From NCBI GenBank assembly GCA_936928855.1, contig CAKZHZ010000069.1, forward strand, positions 1 through 64,000: a stretch of 64,000 nucleotides of DNA. The letters run 5' to 3'. Each line of letters opens with the position of its first letter. Position 1 is the first letter of the stretch. Source of the stretch: an uncultured Polycyclovorans sp. (GTDB lineage: Bacteria; Pseudomonadota; Gammaproteobacteria; Nevskiales; Nevskiaceae). Of the stretch, positions 25,891-35,121 are shown one piece after another. The notes beneath the pieces were generated by a model. That model was not told where the DNA came from and searched no databases. It saw only the letters and a program-made list of their open reading frames with translations. A program made the translations under genes and the position numbers.

Positions 25891-25924
25891 ACGCACCATC
25901 TAACGCCACGTTTCGGGGGGAACC

Positions 25925-27916
25925 ATGGCAGATCTCACCTTGGTGCGTAACGCACTGCTTCGACGCGATGTCGCCCTACTGCTGGCGGCCATCGGCCTCA
26001 TCATCATCGCCATCGGTGGCTTCTACTTTGGGGGACAGTCCGCAGCGGTCGATCGTGACCCGCCCGAACTGGCGGCTGACGCTCGCAACCAGTCGCTACG
26101 GTGGGTCGACGCCGCAGCCGCGCTGCGTCGCGGTGACACCGTGGATTGGGCGGCGCTGACAGCGCCCTCCGATGACCTCACGTCACGGCTGCAGGCCCTG
26201 CGGGACACCGCAGCGTCAAGCGACAACGAATCCGTCGAAGCCCTGGGCCGTGCCTGGAGCGCATTACAGGCATCCGGCACGGCGCTGGCCGAGCACGCCG
26301 AGGCGTATCAGCGGGTCTTGCAGCAATTGGGGGAGATCCGGGCACAGCTGAGCGACATCGGCACGGCCACCGCAGCCCTGTCTGACGAGTTGACGGCACA
26401 AAGCGCGCCCGCGCGTCAGCTGCAGCTCGCAACGCAGCTGATGATGCGCCTGGAGCGGGTGAACGCCGCCTTGCCGACCGTCGTCGGCACCGGCACCAAC
26501 GCCTCCCAGAACATCGAGGCATTGCGCCTGGAGAGCGCTTATTTCGTCAATGACCTGACTCGATTGACCGGAGGCGACGACAACCTGCCGGCGCTGCGCG
26601 ATGGCGCGACACGCGACCGCGCAACCGCTCTGCAGCAGCGCTATCAGACGGTCGCCGACCGCATCGGAGTCATCGTCGAAGCCGCACCGCGGATGGATGC
26701 GCTACAGCAGCACGCAGCCGACATCCCGGCACATGCTGCCGCTGTCATCGCAGCCGCAGACGCCCTGCAAGTTTGGCCTGGCCCGCAATCGGATCCCCAT
26801 GCCGCACTGCCGGTGGTCAGTGTGCTGGCGCTGGTCCTGGCGATCGCCGCCATCGTGGCGTTCTTTCTGCTGTTCGCCCGTAGCACCCGCAGCGGTTCGG
26901 CTGAAACCGAGCAGCGGGATGCGCGACAGCAACAGGCCATTCTCGGGCTGCTCGACGAAATCACCAACCTCGCCGACGGCGATCTCACTGTCGACGTAAC
27001 CGTAACCGAAGACTTCACCGGCGCCATCGCCGACTCGATCAACTACACCGTGCAGAACATGCGCGCGCTGGTCGGCACCATCAACAACACGTCGGAGCAG
27101 TTGGCACAGAGCGCCGCCCAGACCCAGCAGATCGCTTCCCGCATGAACCAGGCGTCGGAGCGGCAGGCCAAGGACGTGACTGCCGTCACCACCCAGATCG
27201 CCGCCACCTCCCAGCAGATGCAGCAGGTGGCCGGGCGCGCGGAGCAGCTGGCCCGACATGCGCAGGAATCGGTGGCGGTGGCACACAACGGGGCGCAGAC
27301 GGTGGACCGCACGATCCAGGGCATGAATACCCTGCGCGAGCAGATTCAGGACACGGCCAAACGCATCAAACGTCTGGGGGAGTCGTCCCAGGAAATCGGC
27401 AACATCATCGAGCTGATCAACGACATCGCTGAGCAGACCAGCACCCTGGCGCTCAATGCCTCCATCCAGGCGGCCATGGCGGGTGAACAGGGACGCGGTT
27501 TTGCCGTGGTGGCCGAGGAAGTTCAGCGACTGGCTGAGCGAGCCTCCACTGCCACCCGACAGATCGAAAACCTGGTGAAGACGATTCAGGCCGATACCAA
27601 CGAGGCGATCATCTCGATGGAGCGCTCCACCCACAACGTGGTCAGCGGCGCCCGCAGCGCCGAAGAAGCGGGAGGGGCGCTCACGCAGGTGGAAACCAGT
27701 TCGCAACAGATCGCGCGACTGATCCAGGAGATCTCGGGCGCCGCCCGCAACCAGTCTGCCGCTGCGACCACCATTGCCGGACAGATGCAGAACATTCGCG
27801 AAATCGCGGTCCAGACCTCCGGCTCTGCCGGTCAGACGGCCCACGCCATTGGCGAACTCAACGCGCTGTCGGAAAAGCTTCGGGCCTCGGTTGCCGGCTT
27901 CAAACTGCCGGAGTAG
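25925..27916 (+). CDS. pilJ: PilJ-like methyl-accepting chemoreceptor
   Basis: Inner-membrane sensor of the type IV pilus chemosensory pathway. The 663-residue protein has one N-terminal membrane helix (about 17-35), an Ala-rich helical periplasmic region to about 290, a second membrane helix (PVVSVLALVLAIAAIVAFFL), a HAMP-like linker (LADGDLTVDV) and a long cytoplasmic coiled coil. The signalling tip reads EQTSTLALNASIQAAMAGEQ; the ASIQAAMAGE variant is characteristic of PilJ. It follows pilH. The downstream neighbours expected in Pseudomonas (pilK, chpA) are absent, and pckA follows instead. Confidence 0.88.
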   Translation: MADLTLVRNALLRRDVALLLAAIGLIIIAIGGFYFGGQSAAVDRDPPELAADARNQSLRWVDAAAALRRGDTVDWAALTAPSDDLTSRLQALRDTAASSDNESVEALGRAWSALQASGTALAEHAEAYQRVLQQLGEIRAQLSDIGTATAALSDELTAQSAPARQLQLATQLMMRLERVNAALPTVVGTGTNASQNIEALRLESAYFVNDLTRLTGGDDNLPALRDGATRDRATALQQRYQTVADRIGVIVEAAPRMDALQQHAADIPAHAAAVIAAADALQVWPGPQSDPHAALPVVSVLALVLAIAAIVAFFLLFARSTRSGSAETEQRDARQQQAILGLLDEITNLADGDLTVDVTVTEDFTGAIADSINYTVQNMRALVGTINNTSEQLAQSAAQTQQIASRMNQASERQAKDVTAVTTQIAATSQQMQQVAGRAEQLARHAQESVAVAHNGAQTVDRTIQGMNTLREQIQDTAKRIKRLGESSQEIGNIIELINDIAEQTSTLALNASIQAAMAGEQGRGFAVVAEEVQRLAERASTATRQIENLVKTIQADTNEAIISMERSTHNVVSGARSAEEAGGALTQVETSSQQIARLIQEISGAARNQSAAATTIAGQMQNIREIAVQTSGSAGQTAHAIGELNALSEKLRASVAGFKLPE

Positions 27917-27950
27917 CCATCCCCGCACCTCGACGGCGGCGCAGGGATCA

Positions 27951-27995
27951 GCGTTTTTGCCCTATAAACCTTATATATCTTACTGATTTTATTGG
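27951..27995 (+). promoter_or_regulatory. AT-rich probable promoter region of pckA
   Basis: A sharply AT-rich stretch in an otherwise GC-rich sequence, containing TATAAA (27963-27968) and TTATATAT (27971-27978). No convincing -35/-10 pair with standard spacing could be fixed, so only the region is marked. Confidence 0.35.
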
Positions 27996-28059
27996 GCTTG
28001 CTTGCGGCCAGCCGCCGCCATCCGTACCATTTGCGACCTTTTTTGGCGAACCGCGTGCC

Positions 28060-28089
28060 CCGCCGCACGGCGGTTCAACCGCCCGTTTT
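28060..28089 (+). promoter_or_regulatory. Alternative hairpins in the pckA leader
   Basis: CCGCCG-CA-CGGCGG (28060-28073) and GGCGG-TTCAA-CCGCC (28069-28083) share the GGCGG strand and cannot form together. The second is followed by CG and four T's, 18 bases before the pckA ATG. It may be a weak attenuator or a translation-control element, or chance in GC-rich DNA. Confidence 0.3.
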
Positions 28090-28107
28090 CTCATGTAAGG
28101 ACCCCCC

Positions 28108-29760
28108 ATGACCTTTCAGGCCGATCTCGAAAAACTGCTTGGGCTCAAGACGGTTACCTACAAGTACAACCTCAGCAAGCCGGAGCTGTTTCACGAGGCC
28201 ATCGCCAACGACAAGGGTCGCGTCCGTCGCGATGGCCCCTCGGACGCGCAGAAGGCCTTCGCCACCAAGCTTGGCGTGGACGGTCCCCTGGTCTACTACA
28301 CCGACCCGGACTGCACCGGTCGCCGCACCAAGGACACCTATGCAGTGAAATGGCCGGAGGTTGCCGACCAACTGTGGTTCAAGGCCGACCTCAACGGCTA
28401 CGACCCGGACCAGTATCAGAGCCTGCTCAAGCGCGTGGTCGCGCACCTCAACGACAAGCAGGCCGCCTTGTACGTGAAGGATGTGTTCATGGGCTCGGAC
28501 CCCGACTTCGCGGTGCCCTACCGCTTCGTCGGCGAATACGCCACGCACGCCATGTTCGTGGACAACATGTTCCCGAAGAACCTTGAAGGCGTGAAGGATG
28601 TCGACGCACGTCGCTGGACCATGATCAATGTGCCCAGCTTCGAGTGCGTCCCGGAGCGCGACGGCTGCCGCGCCGAGGCGGCGGTGATCATCGACACCCG
28701 CAACAAGATCTGCCTGGTCGCCGGCCGCGCCGACTACTGCGGCGTCAACAAGAAGACCATTTTCACCGTCGGCAACTACCTGCTGCCGCTGGAAGGCCGC
28801 CTGTCCATGCACTGCTCGGCCAACGTCGGCGAAAAAGGCGACGGCGCCATCCTGTTTGGCCTGTCCGGCACCGGCAAGACCACCCTGTCGGCCGACGCCA
28901 GCCGCCGCCTGATCGGCGATGACGAGACCATCTGGTCCGACAACGGCCTGTGCAATCTCGAAGGCGGCTGCTACGCCAAGCTGATTGACCTCGACAAGCA
29001 GGCTGAGCCGGTGATCGCTGCTGCCATGAGCCAGGCCGGCACCATCATCGAGAACGTGCCGCCGCTGCCGGGCAAGACCATGGCCGAGTGCCACCCGGAC
29101 GAGCTGGACCTGAGCGACCGCAGCATCGCCGAGAACACGCGCCTGTCCTACCCGCTGGATGTGGTGCCCAACACCATGCCCAATGGCCGCGGCCCGCACC
29201 CGCAGACCATCGTGCTGCTGACCGCCGATGCCTTCGGCGTGCTGCCGCCGATCTCGATCCTGGAACCGAAGGACGTGATGTACCACTTCGTCTCCGGCTT
29301 CACCGCACGCGTGGCCGGCACCGAAGTGGGCGTGACCGAACCGCAGCCGACCTTCTCGGCCTGCTTCGGCGGCCCGTTCATGGCGCACAAGCCCAATGTC
29401 TACGCGGAACTGCTGGCGAAGAAGATGCAGCAGAACCAGGCCCGCTGCATCCTGCTCAACACCGGCTGGAGCGGTGGCCCTTACGGCGTCGGCAAGCGCA
29501 TGAGCTTGAAGATCACCCGCGCCCTCCTCAATGCCGCACTCAACGGTGAGCTGGACGGGGTTGAAACCGAAGTGCAGCCCATCCTCAACCTGAAGATGCC
29601 GAAGGCCTGCCCGGGAGTCCCCTCGGAGATTCTCAATCCGCGCAACACCTGGACCGACCCTGCCGCCTACGACGCGTCGGCCACCAAGCTGCGCGACATG
29701 TTCCGCGACAACTTCACCAAGAAGGGCTTTGCCGCCTTCGGCATCGAAGCGCGGATCTGA
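28108..29760 (+). CDS. pckA: Phosphoenolpyruvate carboxykinase (ATP)
   Basis: Converts oxaloacetate and ATP to phosphoenolpyruvate, the entry to gluconeogenesis; cytoplasmic. The 550-residue protein has the kinase P-loop GLSGTGKTTLSADASR, GDDETIWSDNG and the VPSFECVP and RADYCGVNKKTIFT regions. An AAGGA ribosome-binding site precedes the ATG. The length is slightly above the E. coli enzyme. Monocistronic, with its own AT-rich upstream region and a strong terminator. Confidence 0.97.
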   Translation: MTFQADLEKLLGLKTVTYKYNLSKPELFHEAIANDKGRVRRDGPSDAQKAFATKLGVDGPLVYYTDPDCTGRRTKDTYAVKWPEVADQLWFKADLNGYDPDQYQSLLKRVVAHLNDKQAALYVKDVFMGSDPDFAVPYRFVGEYATHAMFVDNMFPKNLEGVKDVDARRWTMINVPSFECVPERDGCRAEAAVIIDTRNKICLVAGRADYCGVNKKTIFTVGNYLLPLEGRLSMHCSANVGEKGDGAILFGLSGTGKTTLSADASRRLIGDDETIWSDNGLCNLEGGCYAKLIDLDKQAEPVIAAAMSQAGTIIENVPPLPGKTMAECHPDELDLSDRSIAENTRLSYPLDVVPNTMPNGRGPHPQTIVLLTADAFGVLPPISILEPKDVMYHFVSGFTARVAGTEVGVTEPQPTFSACFGGPFMAHKPNVYAELLAKKMQQNQARCILLNTGWSGGPYGVGKRMSLKITRALLNAALNGELDGVETEVQPILNLKMPKACPGVPSEILNPRNTWTDPAAYDASATKLRDMFRDNFTKKGFAAFGIEARI

Positions 29761-29775
29761 TCTTGCGGTGACACC

Positions 29776-29809
29776 GAAAACGGCCACCTCCGGGTGGCCG
29801 TTTTCTTTT
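29776..29809 (+). terminator. Terminator of pckA
   Basis: The long stem GAAAACGGCCACC/GGTGGCCGTTTTC (29776-29788 with 29793-29805), with a 4-base loop, ends in a T-rich tail. It lies 15 bases past the stop. Confidence 0.92.
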
Positions 29810-29881
29810 GGGCAGTCCCGCATCGCCGCGACCGATGGCACGATGCATGCTCAGACGACAGGGCCCTTGCCGGAGCCCCCC

Positions 29882-31666
29882 ATGTCGCCTCGTCGTTGCG
29901 CCCCGCTCTGTCTCGCCCTGTTGCTGAGTGCCTGCAACAGCAACGACGTGCTTTCGCCGTCGCCTGCCAGAACCTTCGTCCTCGAGGAAGCGACTGTCGC
30001 CGACATCCACGCCGCCTTCGCTGGCGAACAGCGTCTGGAGGACGGCAGCCTTCTCACCTGCAGCCGGCTCTACCAGCTCTACACCACGCGCATCGCTGCC
30101 TATGACGCCACGCCCCAGTCCGGGGGGCTGCCAATTCTCTCAGTGCTGCGGATCAATCCGCAGGCCGCCGACCAGGCTGCCGCGCTCGACGAGGCCTACG
30201 CCGCAGACCATGGAATCGGCGACCGTGCGCTGCACTGCGTCCCCATGCTGCTGAAGGACAACTACGACACCTTCGACCACCCGTCCACATCCGGCTCCTA
30301 TTCCATGCTCGGTCACCAGGCATCGGTAGACGCCCATTCGGTGGCCGGCCTGCGTCGCGCCGGGGCCCTGATTCTGGGCAAGGCCAATCAGGACGAGTTC
30401 GCGTTCACGGTCATGGGCACCAGTGGCCGCGCACCGCTCACCCGGAACCCCTATGACTCCGCCCAAAGCCCTGGCGGCTCCAGCTCGGGAGCCGGCGCGG
30501 CGATCGCCGCCAATTTCGCCGCTATCGGCACCGGCACCGATACCTGCATGTCCATTCGCTACCCGGCGTCGGTCAACGGCCTTGCCGGCATTCGCCCTTC
30601 CGTGGGGCTGGTCTCCCAGCACGGCGTGTTCCCCCTGACGCATTCGCGCGATGCACCGGGCCCAATGGCACGCACCCTCCGCGACGCCGTACTCGCGCTC
30701 AATGCAATGGCAGGGGCGGATCCTCGCGACCCGAAGACCCTGGCGTACCAGCACCCCGATTTCCCCGAGCGCCCACGTGACTACACCCGGTTTCTGGACA
30801 CGGAAGGAAACGGCCTGAAGGGCCGTACGCTGGGCTTCGTCAGAACGTTTGGCAGCCGGGACGCGGCGGGCGACGGGGAGCACCTTGCCCTCATCGAGGC
30901 CGCCATCGACGACATGCGCGCCCAGGGCGCCACGGTTCATGACGTCGACTTCCCGGACTTCGTCTCCGTGGCCGCATCGGCCATGCACTACGAGTGGAAC
31001 GATTACTTCGTCCAGTTCGAACGGGAGAACGGCTATCCGGCGCCGCGGCGATGCCTCACCGCACTCAACCCCGGGGTCAACACCTGCAGCCTGCCGACCG
31101 ACGGCATCCTCGAAACCGGGCTGGTCAGTCCGATCGCACTTGCCTCGGTGATCGCGGCAGCGTTTGAAGCGCCCACCACCCCGCCTGATGCCGCCCTGTT
31201 GCAGCAGCACATCGCCACCCGCGGCCACGTGGAAGGGCTGATGGATGCCTGGCCATTGGCGGACGGGCAGTCGGTAAGACTGGATGCCCTGCTGCTGCGG
31301 CCCGGCAGCAGCCCCCGTACCTGCGACTTTGGCTCAAGCACGCAGAACCCTTCCGTCGTGGTCCCCGTGGGCCAGACCGCTGACGGGGTGCCCAAAGGCA
31401 TCGAGATTCTTGCGCGCCGATGGGACGAACCCACCGCGCTGGGCATCGCCTATCACTACGAGCAACTGACGCAATGGCGGACACCGCCACAGCTCCGCGC
31501 CAGCGTGCTCGCCGAGACACCGCTGCCCGCCGTGTTCAACCACGCCCGGCAGTCGCTGCTGCTGCCCCTGCTTGATGAAGACCCCATGGCCTTGCCGGTC
31601 GCAGCCTACCTTCGGGTCATCGCCGAGTTCGTCCAGGGCTTCTCGGAGATACCGGCACCGCAGTAG
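29882..31666 (+). CDS. Amidase-signature lipoprotein
   Basis: Predicted periplasmic or outer-membrane-anchored amide hydrolase; substrate unknown. The ATG at 29882 gives a lipoprotein signal (LCLALLLSAC, lipobox Cys18). The 594-residue product carries the amidase-signature triad: Lys125 in PMLLKDNYD, the cis-Ser region PGGSSSGAG (about 200) and the nucleophile Ser224. The nucleophile motif is usually GGSIR but reads CMSIRYPAS here. The C-terminal third is longer than in GatA-type amidases and has several cysteines, plausible for an exported protein. It stands alone after pckA. Confidence 0.82.
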   Translation: MSPRRCAPLCLALLLSACNSNDVLSPSPARTFVLEEATVADIHAAFAGEQRLEDGSLLTCSRLYQLYTTRIAAYDATPQSGGLPILSVLRINPQAADQAAALDEAYAADHGIGDRALHCVPMLLKDNYDTFDHPSTSGSYSMLGHQASVDAHSVAGLRRAGALILGKANQDEFAFTVMGTSGRAPLTRNPYDSAQSPGGSSSGAGAAIAANFAAIGTGTDTCMSIRYPASVNGLAGIRPSVGLVSQHGVFPLTHSRDAPGPMARTLRDAVLALNAMAGADPRDPKTLAYQHPDFPERPRDYTRFLDTEGNGLKGRTLGFVRTFGSRDAAGDGEHLALIEAAIDDMRAQGATVHDVDFPDFVSVAASAMHYEWNDYFVQFERENGYPAPRRCLTALNPGVNTCSLPTDGILETGLVSPIALASVIAAAFEAPTTPPDAALLQQHIATRGHVEGLMDAWPLADGQSVRLDALLLRPGSSPRTCDFGSSTQNPSVVVPVGQTADGVPKGIEILARRWDEPTALGIAYHYEQLTQWRTPPQLRASVLAETPLPAVFNHARQSLLLPLLDEDPMALPVAAYLRVIAEFVQGFSEIPAPQ

Positions 31667-31734
31667 CCCGCCGCATTCGCGGTTGCGACCGACACCGTAC
31701 GCTGGGAGATAATGGCGTCCTTCCGGGAGCCCCT

Positions 31735-32361
31735 ATGTCCGTCAACCGCATCTTCTGCATCGGCAAGAACTACGCCGAGCATGTCGCCGAACTGGCCTCG
31801 CTGGGCCATCAGGACGACGGTGACTGCGTGATCTTCATGAAGCCGGTTTCGGCCATCGTCGAACCGGGGGCGCCGATACGACTCCCGCGCGGCTTCGGCA
31901 GCATCCATCACGAGGCCGAACTGGTGGTGCAGTTGACCGGCGGCGGATACGACATCCCCGAGGCGGAGGCCCTTGCCAGCGTGGCCGGCATGACACTGGG
32001 TCTCGACCTGACGCTGCGCGACCTGCAGACCACCCTCAAGCAACGGGGGGCCCCCTGGGAACGCGCCAAGGGCTTTGACGGCGCGGCACCGCTCGGCGAC
32101 TTCCAGCCCTATCTGGAACAGGACCTGCAGGACCTGCACTTCACCTGCCACGTCAACGGCACGCTGCGACAACACGGCCACACCCGCGACATGCTGTTTT
32201 CCGTGGCGCGGCAGATCCACATTCTGTCGCAACTCTGGGCGCTGGAACCCGGCGATGTGCTGTACACCGGCACGCCCGCCGGCGTCGGCCCCCTGGTCCC
32301 CGGGGATGACGTCGTCCTGGAGGGGGCCGGGCTCGGGTTGCACCGCTGGCACTGCACGTGA
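31735..32361 (+). CDS. Fumarylacetoacetate hydrolase-family protein
   Basis: Small FAH-fold enzyme of 208 residues, probably an acylpyruvase or oxaloacetate-type lyase. It has FCIGKNYAEHV at the N-terminus, the metal-binding E-x-E in HHEAELVVQL, and YTGTPAGVGPLVPGD at the C-terminus. This fits the short YcgM-like group rather than fungal or animal FAH. The stop overlaps the next gene, an MFS permease, by four bases. Specific substrate not predictable. Confidence 0.87.
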   Translation: MSVNRIFCIGKNYAEHVAELASLGHQDDGDCVIFMKPVSAIVEPGAPIRLPRGFGSIHHEAELVVQLTGGGYDIPEAEALASVAGMTLGLDLTLRDLQTTLKQRGAPWERAKGFDGAAPLGDFQPYLEQDLQDLHFTCHVNGTLRQHGHTRDMLFSVARQIHILSQLWALEPGDVLYTGTPAGVGPLVPGDDVVLEGAGLGLHRWHCT

Positions 32362-33572
32362 CGCCGCTGCGCGCCCTGGTGCTGCTGGCAGCACTGTATC
32401 TCGCGCAGGGACTGCCCTACGGATTTTTTACCCAGGCCCTGCCGGTGCTGATGCGGGATGCCGGCTACTCGCTGACCGCCATCAGCGCCACCAGTCTGTT
32501 GTTCGTGCCCTGGGCGCTGAAATTTCTGTGGGCCCCCTGGGTCGACCATCGCGGCCGACGCCGCGACTGGCTGTTGCCACTCCAGGTTGGGGGCGTGGTG
32601 CTGGCATTGGTGCTCGCCGGCCTCCCTCTCAGCGGCAGCCTGCCAGCCCTGTTCGCCGCCCTGCTGCTGTTCAACATCATCGCCGCCACCCAGGACATCG
32701 CCACTGATGGCCTGGCAGTGCGCATGCTGGGGCCGGCCGAGCGCGGTCTTGCCAACGGCATCCAGGTCGGCGGCTACCGCCTCGGCATGGTGCTGGGTGG
32801 CGGCCTGCTGTTGTGGTGGTACACGGTGGTGGGTTGGAGCGGAATGCTGCTGGCGATGGCGGGCTTGCTGGCCCTGACAGTGCTTCCCGTGCTGTGGCTG
32901 CGTGAGCCGCCCCGTGCAGTCGCCGATCGCCCCCCCTCCGCCGACCTGTGGCGCCAGTGGTGGCAGCGTCTGCGCCGCCCCGGCATGCTGCACTTCATCA
33001 GCCTGATTGCTGCCTACAAGTTCGGCGACACCATGGCGTCGGCACATGTCGGCCCGCTGATGGTCGACCTCGGCCTCGACAAGTCGCAGATCGCGATGAT
33101 CAAGGGCACCATCGGCGCCGTGTTTGGCCTGCTGGGCGCTGCTGCTGGCGGCTGGCTGGCATTCAGGGTTGGCCGCCGCGCCACATTGCTGGGCTGCGGC
33201 CTGCTGCAAACCGCGAGCCTGCTGCCCTATCTGTTGGCCGCGCTGGGAGGCCCCACGCTCCCCCTGCTGTGGACCGGCTCGGTGATTGAGCACCTGTTCG
33301 GGGGCATGGCGACGGTGGCGCTGTTCACCCTCATGATGGACGCCGCCGAACCAGCACATGCCGGCACCGACTACACGCTGTTGGCCTGCATCATCGTGGT
33401 GGTCATGGGCCTGGCTGCGTTCACCGGGGGTCTGGTGGGCGACAGCTTCGGGTTTCCCGCGCTGATTGCCCTCGCCGTCCTGGCATCCGGCGCGGGCTGC
33501 CTGTTGCTGGTGCGCCAACTCGACCGCGGCACCCCGCTGTCAACACTCAGCGCGGTGTGGCCATCTCGCTGA
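32358..33572 (+). CDS. MFS permease, AmpG-like
   Basis: Inner-membrane transporter of 404 residues with about 12 helices. The N-terminus LYLAQGLPYGFF and the following KFLWAPWVDHRGRRRDWLLP match the AmpG/acetyl-CoA-transporter branch, whose AmpG members import anhydro-muropeptides. It starts at a GTG overlapping the FAH gene. Its 3' end overlaps the convergent acyltransferase gene by 26 bases. Whether it carries muropeptides or a carboxylate metabolised by the FAH protein cannot be decided. Confidence 0.82.
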   Translation: MTPLRALVLLAALYLAQGLPYGFFTQALPVLMRDAGYSLTAISATSLLFVPWALKFLWAPWVDHRGRRRDWLLPLQVGGVVLALVLAGLPLSGSLPALFAALLLFNIIAATQDIATDGLAVRMLGPAERGLANGIQVGGYRLGMVLGGGLLLWWYTVVGWSGMLLAMAGLLALTVLPVLWLREPPRAVADRPPSADLWRQWWQRLRRPGMLHFISLIAAYKFGDTMASAHVGPLMVDLGLDKSQIAMIKGTIGAVFGLLGAAAGGWLAFRVGRRATLLGCGLLQTASLLPYLLAALGGPTLPLLWTGSVIEHLFGGMATVALFTLMMDAAEPAHAGTDYTLLACIIVVVMGLAAFTGGLVGDSFGFPALIALAVLASGAGCLLLVRQLDRGTPLSTLSAVWPSR

Positions 33573-34458
33573 GCAGGGCGTCGATACGCGCATCCTTGTC
33601 GCGCCACAGGGCGGAAATCCATCGCTGGAATCGCGCGCGGAACATGGCATCGCTCTCGTAGCGCCCCTCGAAGAAATCGGCCGGAATCTCCAGCTTGCGC
33701 ACATCGACAACCACATGGCGCATCCGTCCGCAGAGAAAGTCCCAGAAGCCACAGGGTCCGCCGGGGTAGACGATGGTGACGTCGAGCAGCGAGTTGAGCT
33801 GCGGCCCCATGGCCCCGAGGGCGAAGGCGAAGCCCCCCGCCTTGGGCTTGAGCAGATGCTGGTACGGCGACTGCTGCCGCGCATGCTTGGCGGGCGTAAA
33901 CCGGGTGCCCTCAAGGAAGTTGAGGATCATCACTGGCTGATCCCGATAACGCTCACAGGCGCGCTTGGTGGTCTCGATGTCCTTGCCCTTGAGGGCAGGA
34001 TTGCGCCGGATCTGCTCGGGGGTGTAGCGCTTCATGAAGGGGTAGTCCAACCCCCACCAGGCAAGGCCGAGAACCGGCACCCAGATCAGTTCCTGCTTGA
34101 GAAAGAACTTAAAAAAGGGCGCCCGACCGCCGAAGGCGCACATCAGCACATAGATGTCGTTCCAGGTCTGATGGTTCGCGCACACGAGGTACTGCCCTTC
34201 GGGGTGCAGATCGGCATCGAGACGCAGGTCGAATCGGTAGTCGAGCAGCGCGTTGCCGAAGACGGCGTTCATCATGGCCCAGCGCTGCGCCACCCAGGCT
34301 ACCGCCCGGCTCATCTGGACCCGCGCGCGCGAGGCAGCCGGTGTCAACAACTTGAACAGCACCAGGATGAACAACGGTACGGCCCAGAACAGGGTATTGA
34401 GGATCAGCAGCACGGCCATGATCAGCCCCTGCAGGAATCCAGGAAGTCGGCTCAGCAT
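33547..34458 (-). CDS. PlsC-type acyltransferase (YihG-like)
   Basis: Membrane-bound acyltransferase acting on lysophospholipids. The 303-residue protein has one N-terminal membrane segment (LIMAVLLILNTLFWAVPLFI), the catalytic NHQTWND (NHX4D) motif and the FLEGTRF motif. Length and wording match the E. coli YihG group. It lies 36 bases downstream of a lipoprotein gene on the same strand and converges with the MFS gene. Confidence 0.88.
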   Translation of the reverse strand: MLSRLPGFLQGLIMAVLLILNTLFWAVPLFILVLFKLLTPAASRARVQMSRAVAWVAQRWAMMNAVFGNALLDYRFDLRLDADLHPEGQYLVCANHQTWNDIYVLMCAFGGRAPFFKFFLKQELIWVPVLGLAWWGLDYPFMKRYTPEQIRRNPALKGKDIETTKRACERYRDQPVMILNFLEGTRFTPAKHARQQSPYQHLLKPKAGGFAFALGAMGPQLNSLLDVTIVYPGGPCGFWDFLCGRMRHVVVDVRKLEIPADFFEGRYESDAMFRARFQRWISALWRDKDARIDALLSEMATPR

Positions 34459-34494
34459 TCGGTCGGCTCCTTCAGTACGGATATCGGGGTTGGA

Positions 34495-35016
34495 TCAGGG
34501 AACTGGCGTGATCTGCAGCGCGGTCGCGCGCAGTTCGCCATTCTGGTCGTACAGGCGTACCGCATCAAAGCGGTCGGGGGGCAGGTTCACCAGTACACAC
34601 GGAGATTCCGGCTGGGCGACCGCATCCGGATCCGACGGTCCGAAAAACGTGCCGCGCAGCATCAAGGTCCCGGCGCGCTGCCCGGCCGCCGCACTGATCG
34701 CAACGGCATGACCCGCCGCCGGGCGCTGGCCCAGATCGACCAGCACATAGGCACCTCCGCCCGGCAGGCCACCAGCCGACCACACCAGCGGCAGTCGGCG
34801 TTCGGCGGCCCAGCGCAGCAGATCATCTCGATCAGCAAACAGGGTCAGCTTGGTCTCGGTGGCATCGGTGCCACACTGGGTATGCCGCCAGACCTCCCGT
34901 ACCGAGACGGGATCCTCTCCGGAGAAGAAGGTATCGATCCGCTGCAGCGGCCGTCCCGCACAGGCCGTCAGCATCACCGGCACGATCACGCCCATCCACA
35001 TGCCAAGCTTGTTCAT
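34495..35016 (-). CDS. Putative lipoprotein with PrcB-like domain
   Basis: A 173-residue exported protein: the signal peptide MNKLGMWMGVIVPVMLTAC has a lipobox at LTAC. The C-terminal half (GGGAYVLVDLGQRPAAGHAV, then ESPCVLVNLPPD) resembles the PrcB_C domain seen in protease-complex-associated lipoproteins. The domain call is tentative. It is probably co-transcribed with the acyltransferase downstream. Function unknown. Confidence 0.65.
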   Translation of the reverse strand: MNKLGMWMGVIVPVMLTACAGRPLQRIDTFFSGEDPVSVREVWRHTQCGTDATETKLTLFADRDDLLRWAAERRLPLVWSAGGLPGGGAYVLVDLGQRPAAGHAVAISAAAGQRAGTLMLRGTFFGPSDPDAVAQPESPCVLVNLPPDRFDAVRLYDQNGELRATALQITPVP

Positions 35017-35121
35017 CGCCCTCTTGCCCTCCTTCCTCGATATAACCGAATTGTCACCGATTGAGACCGGCGGCGCCCAAGCGACCCGAGCGGCGAACGC
35101 AAAAGTGCTAGCGTTACGCGA

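Noticed and set aside
28075..29841. A 588-codon minus-strand open frame opposite pckA
   Set aside because: It is antisense to a fully conserved PEP carboxykinase and runs through the pckA terminator; His/Val/Gly-rich composition is typical of an antisense shadow.
33466..35064. A 532-codon plus-strand open frame over the acyltransferase and PrcB-like lipoprotein
   Set aside because: Both minus-strand genes have strong motifs (NHX4D, lipobox); the plus frame has none.
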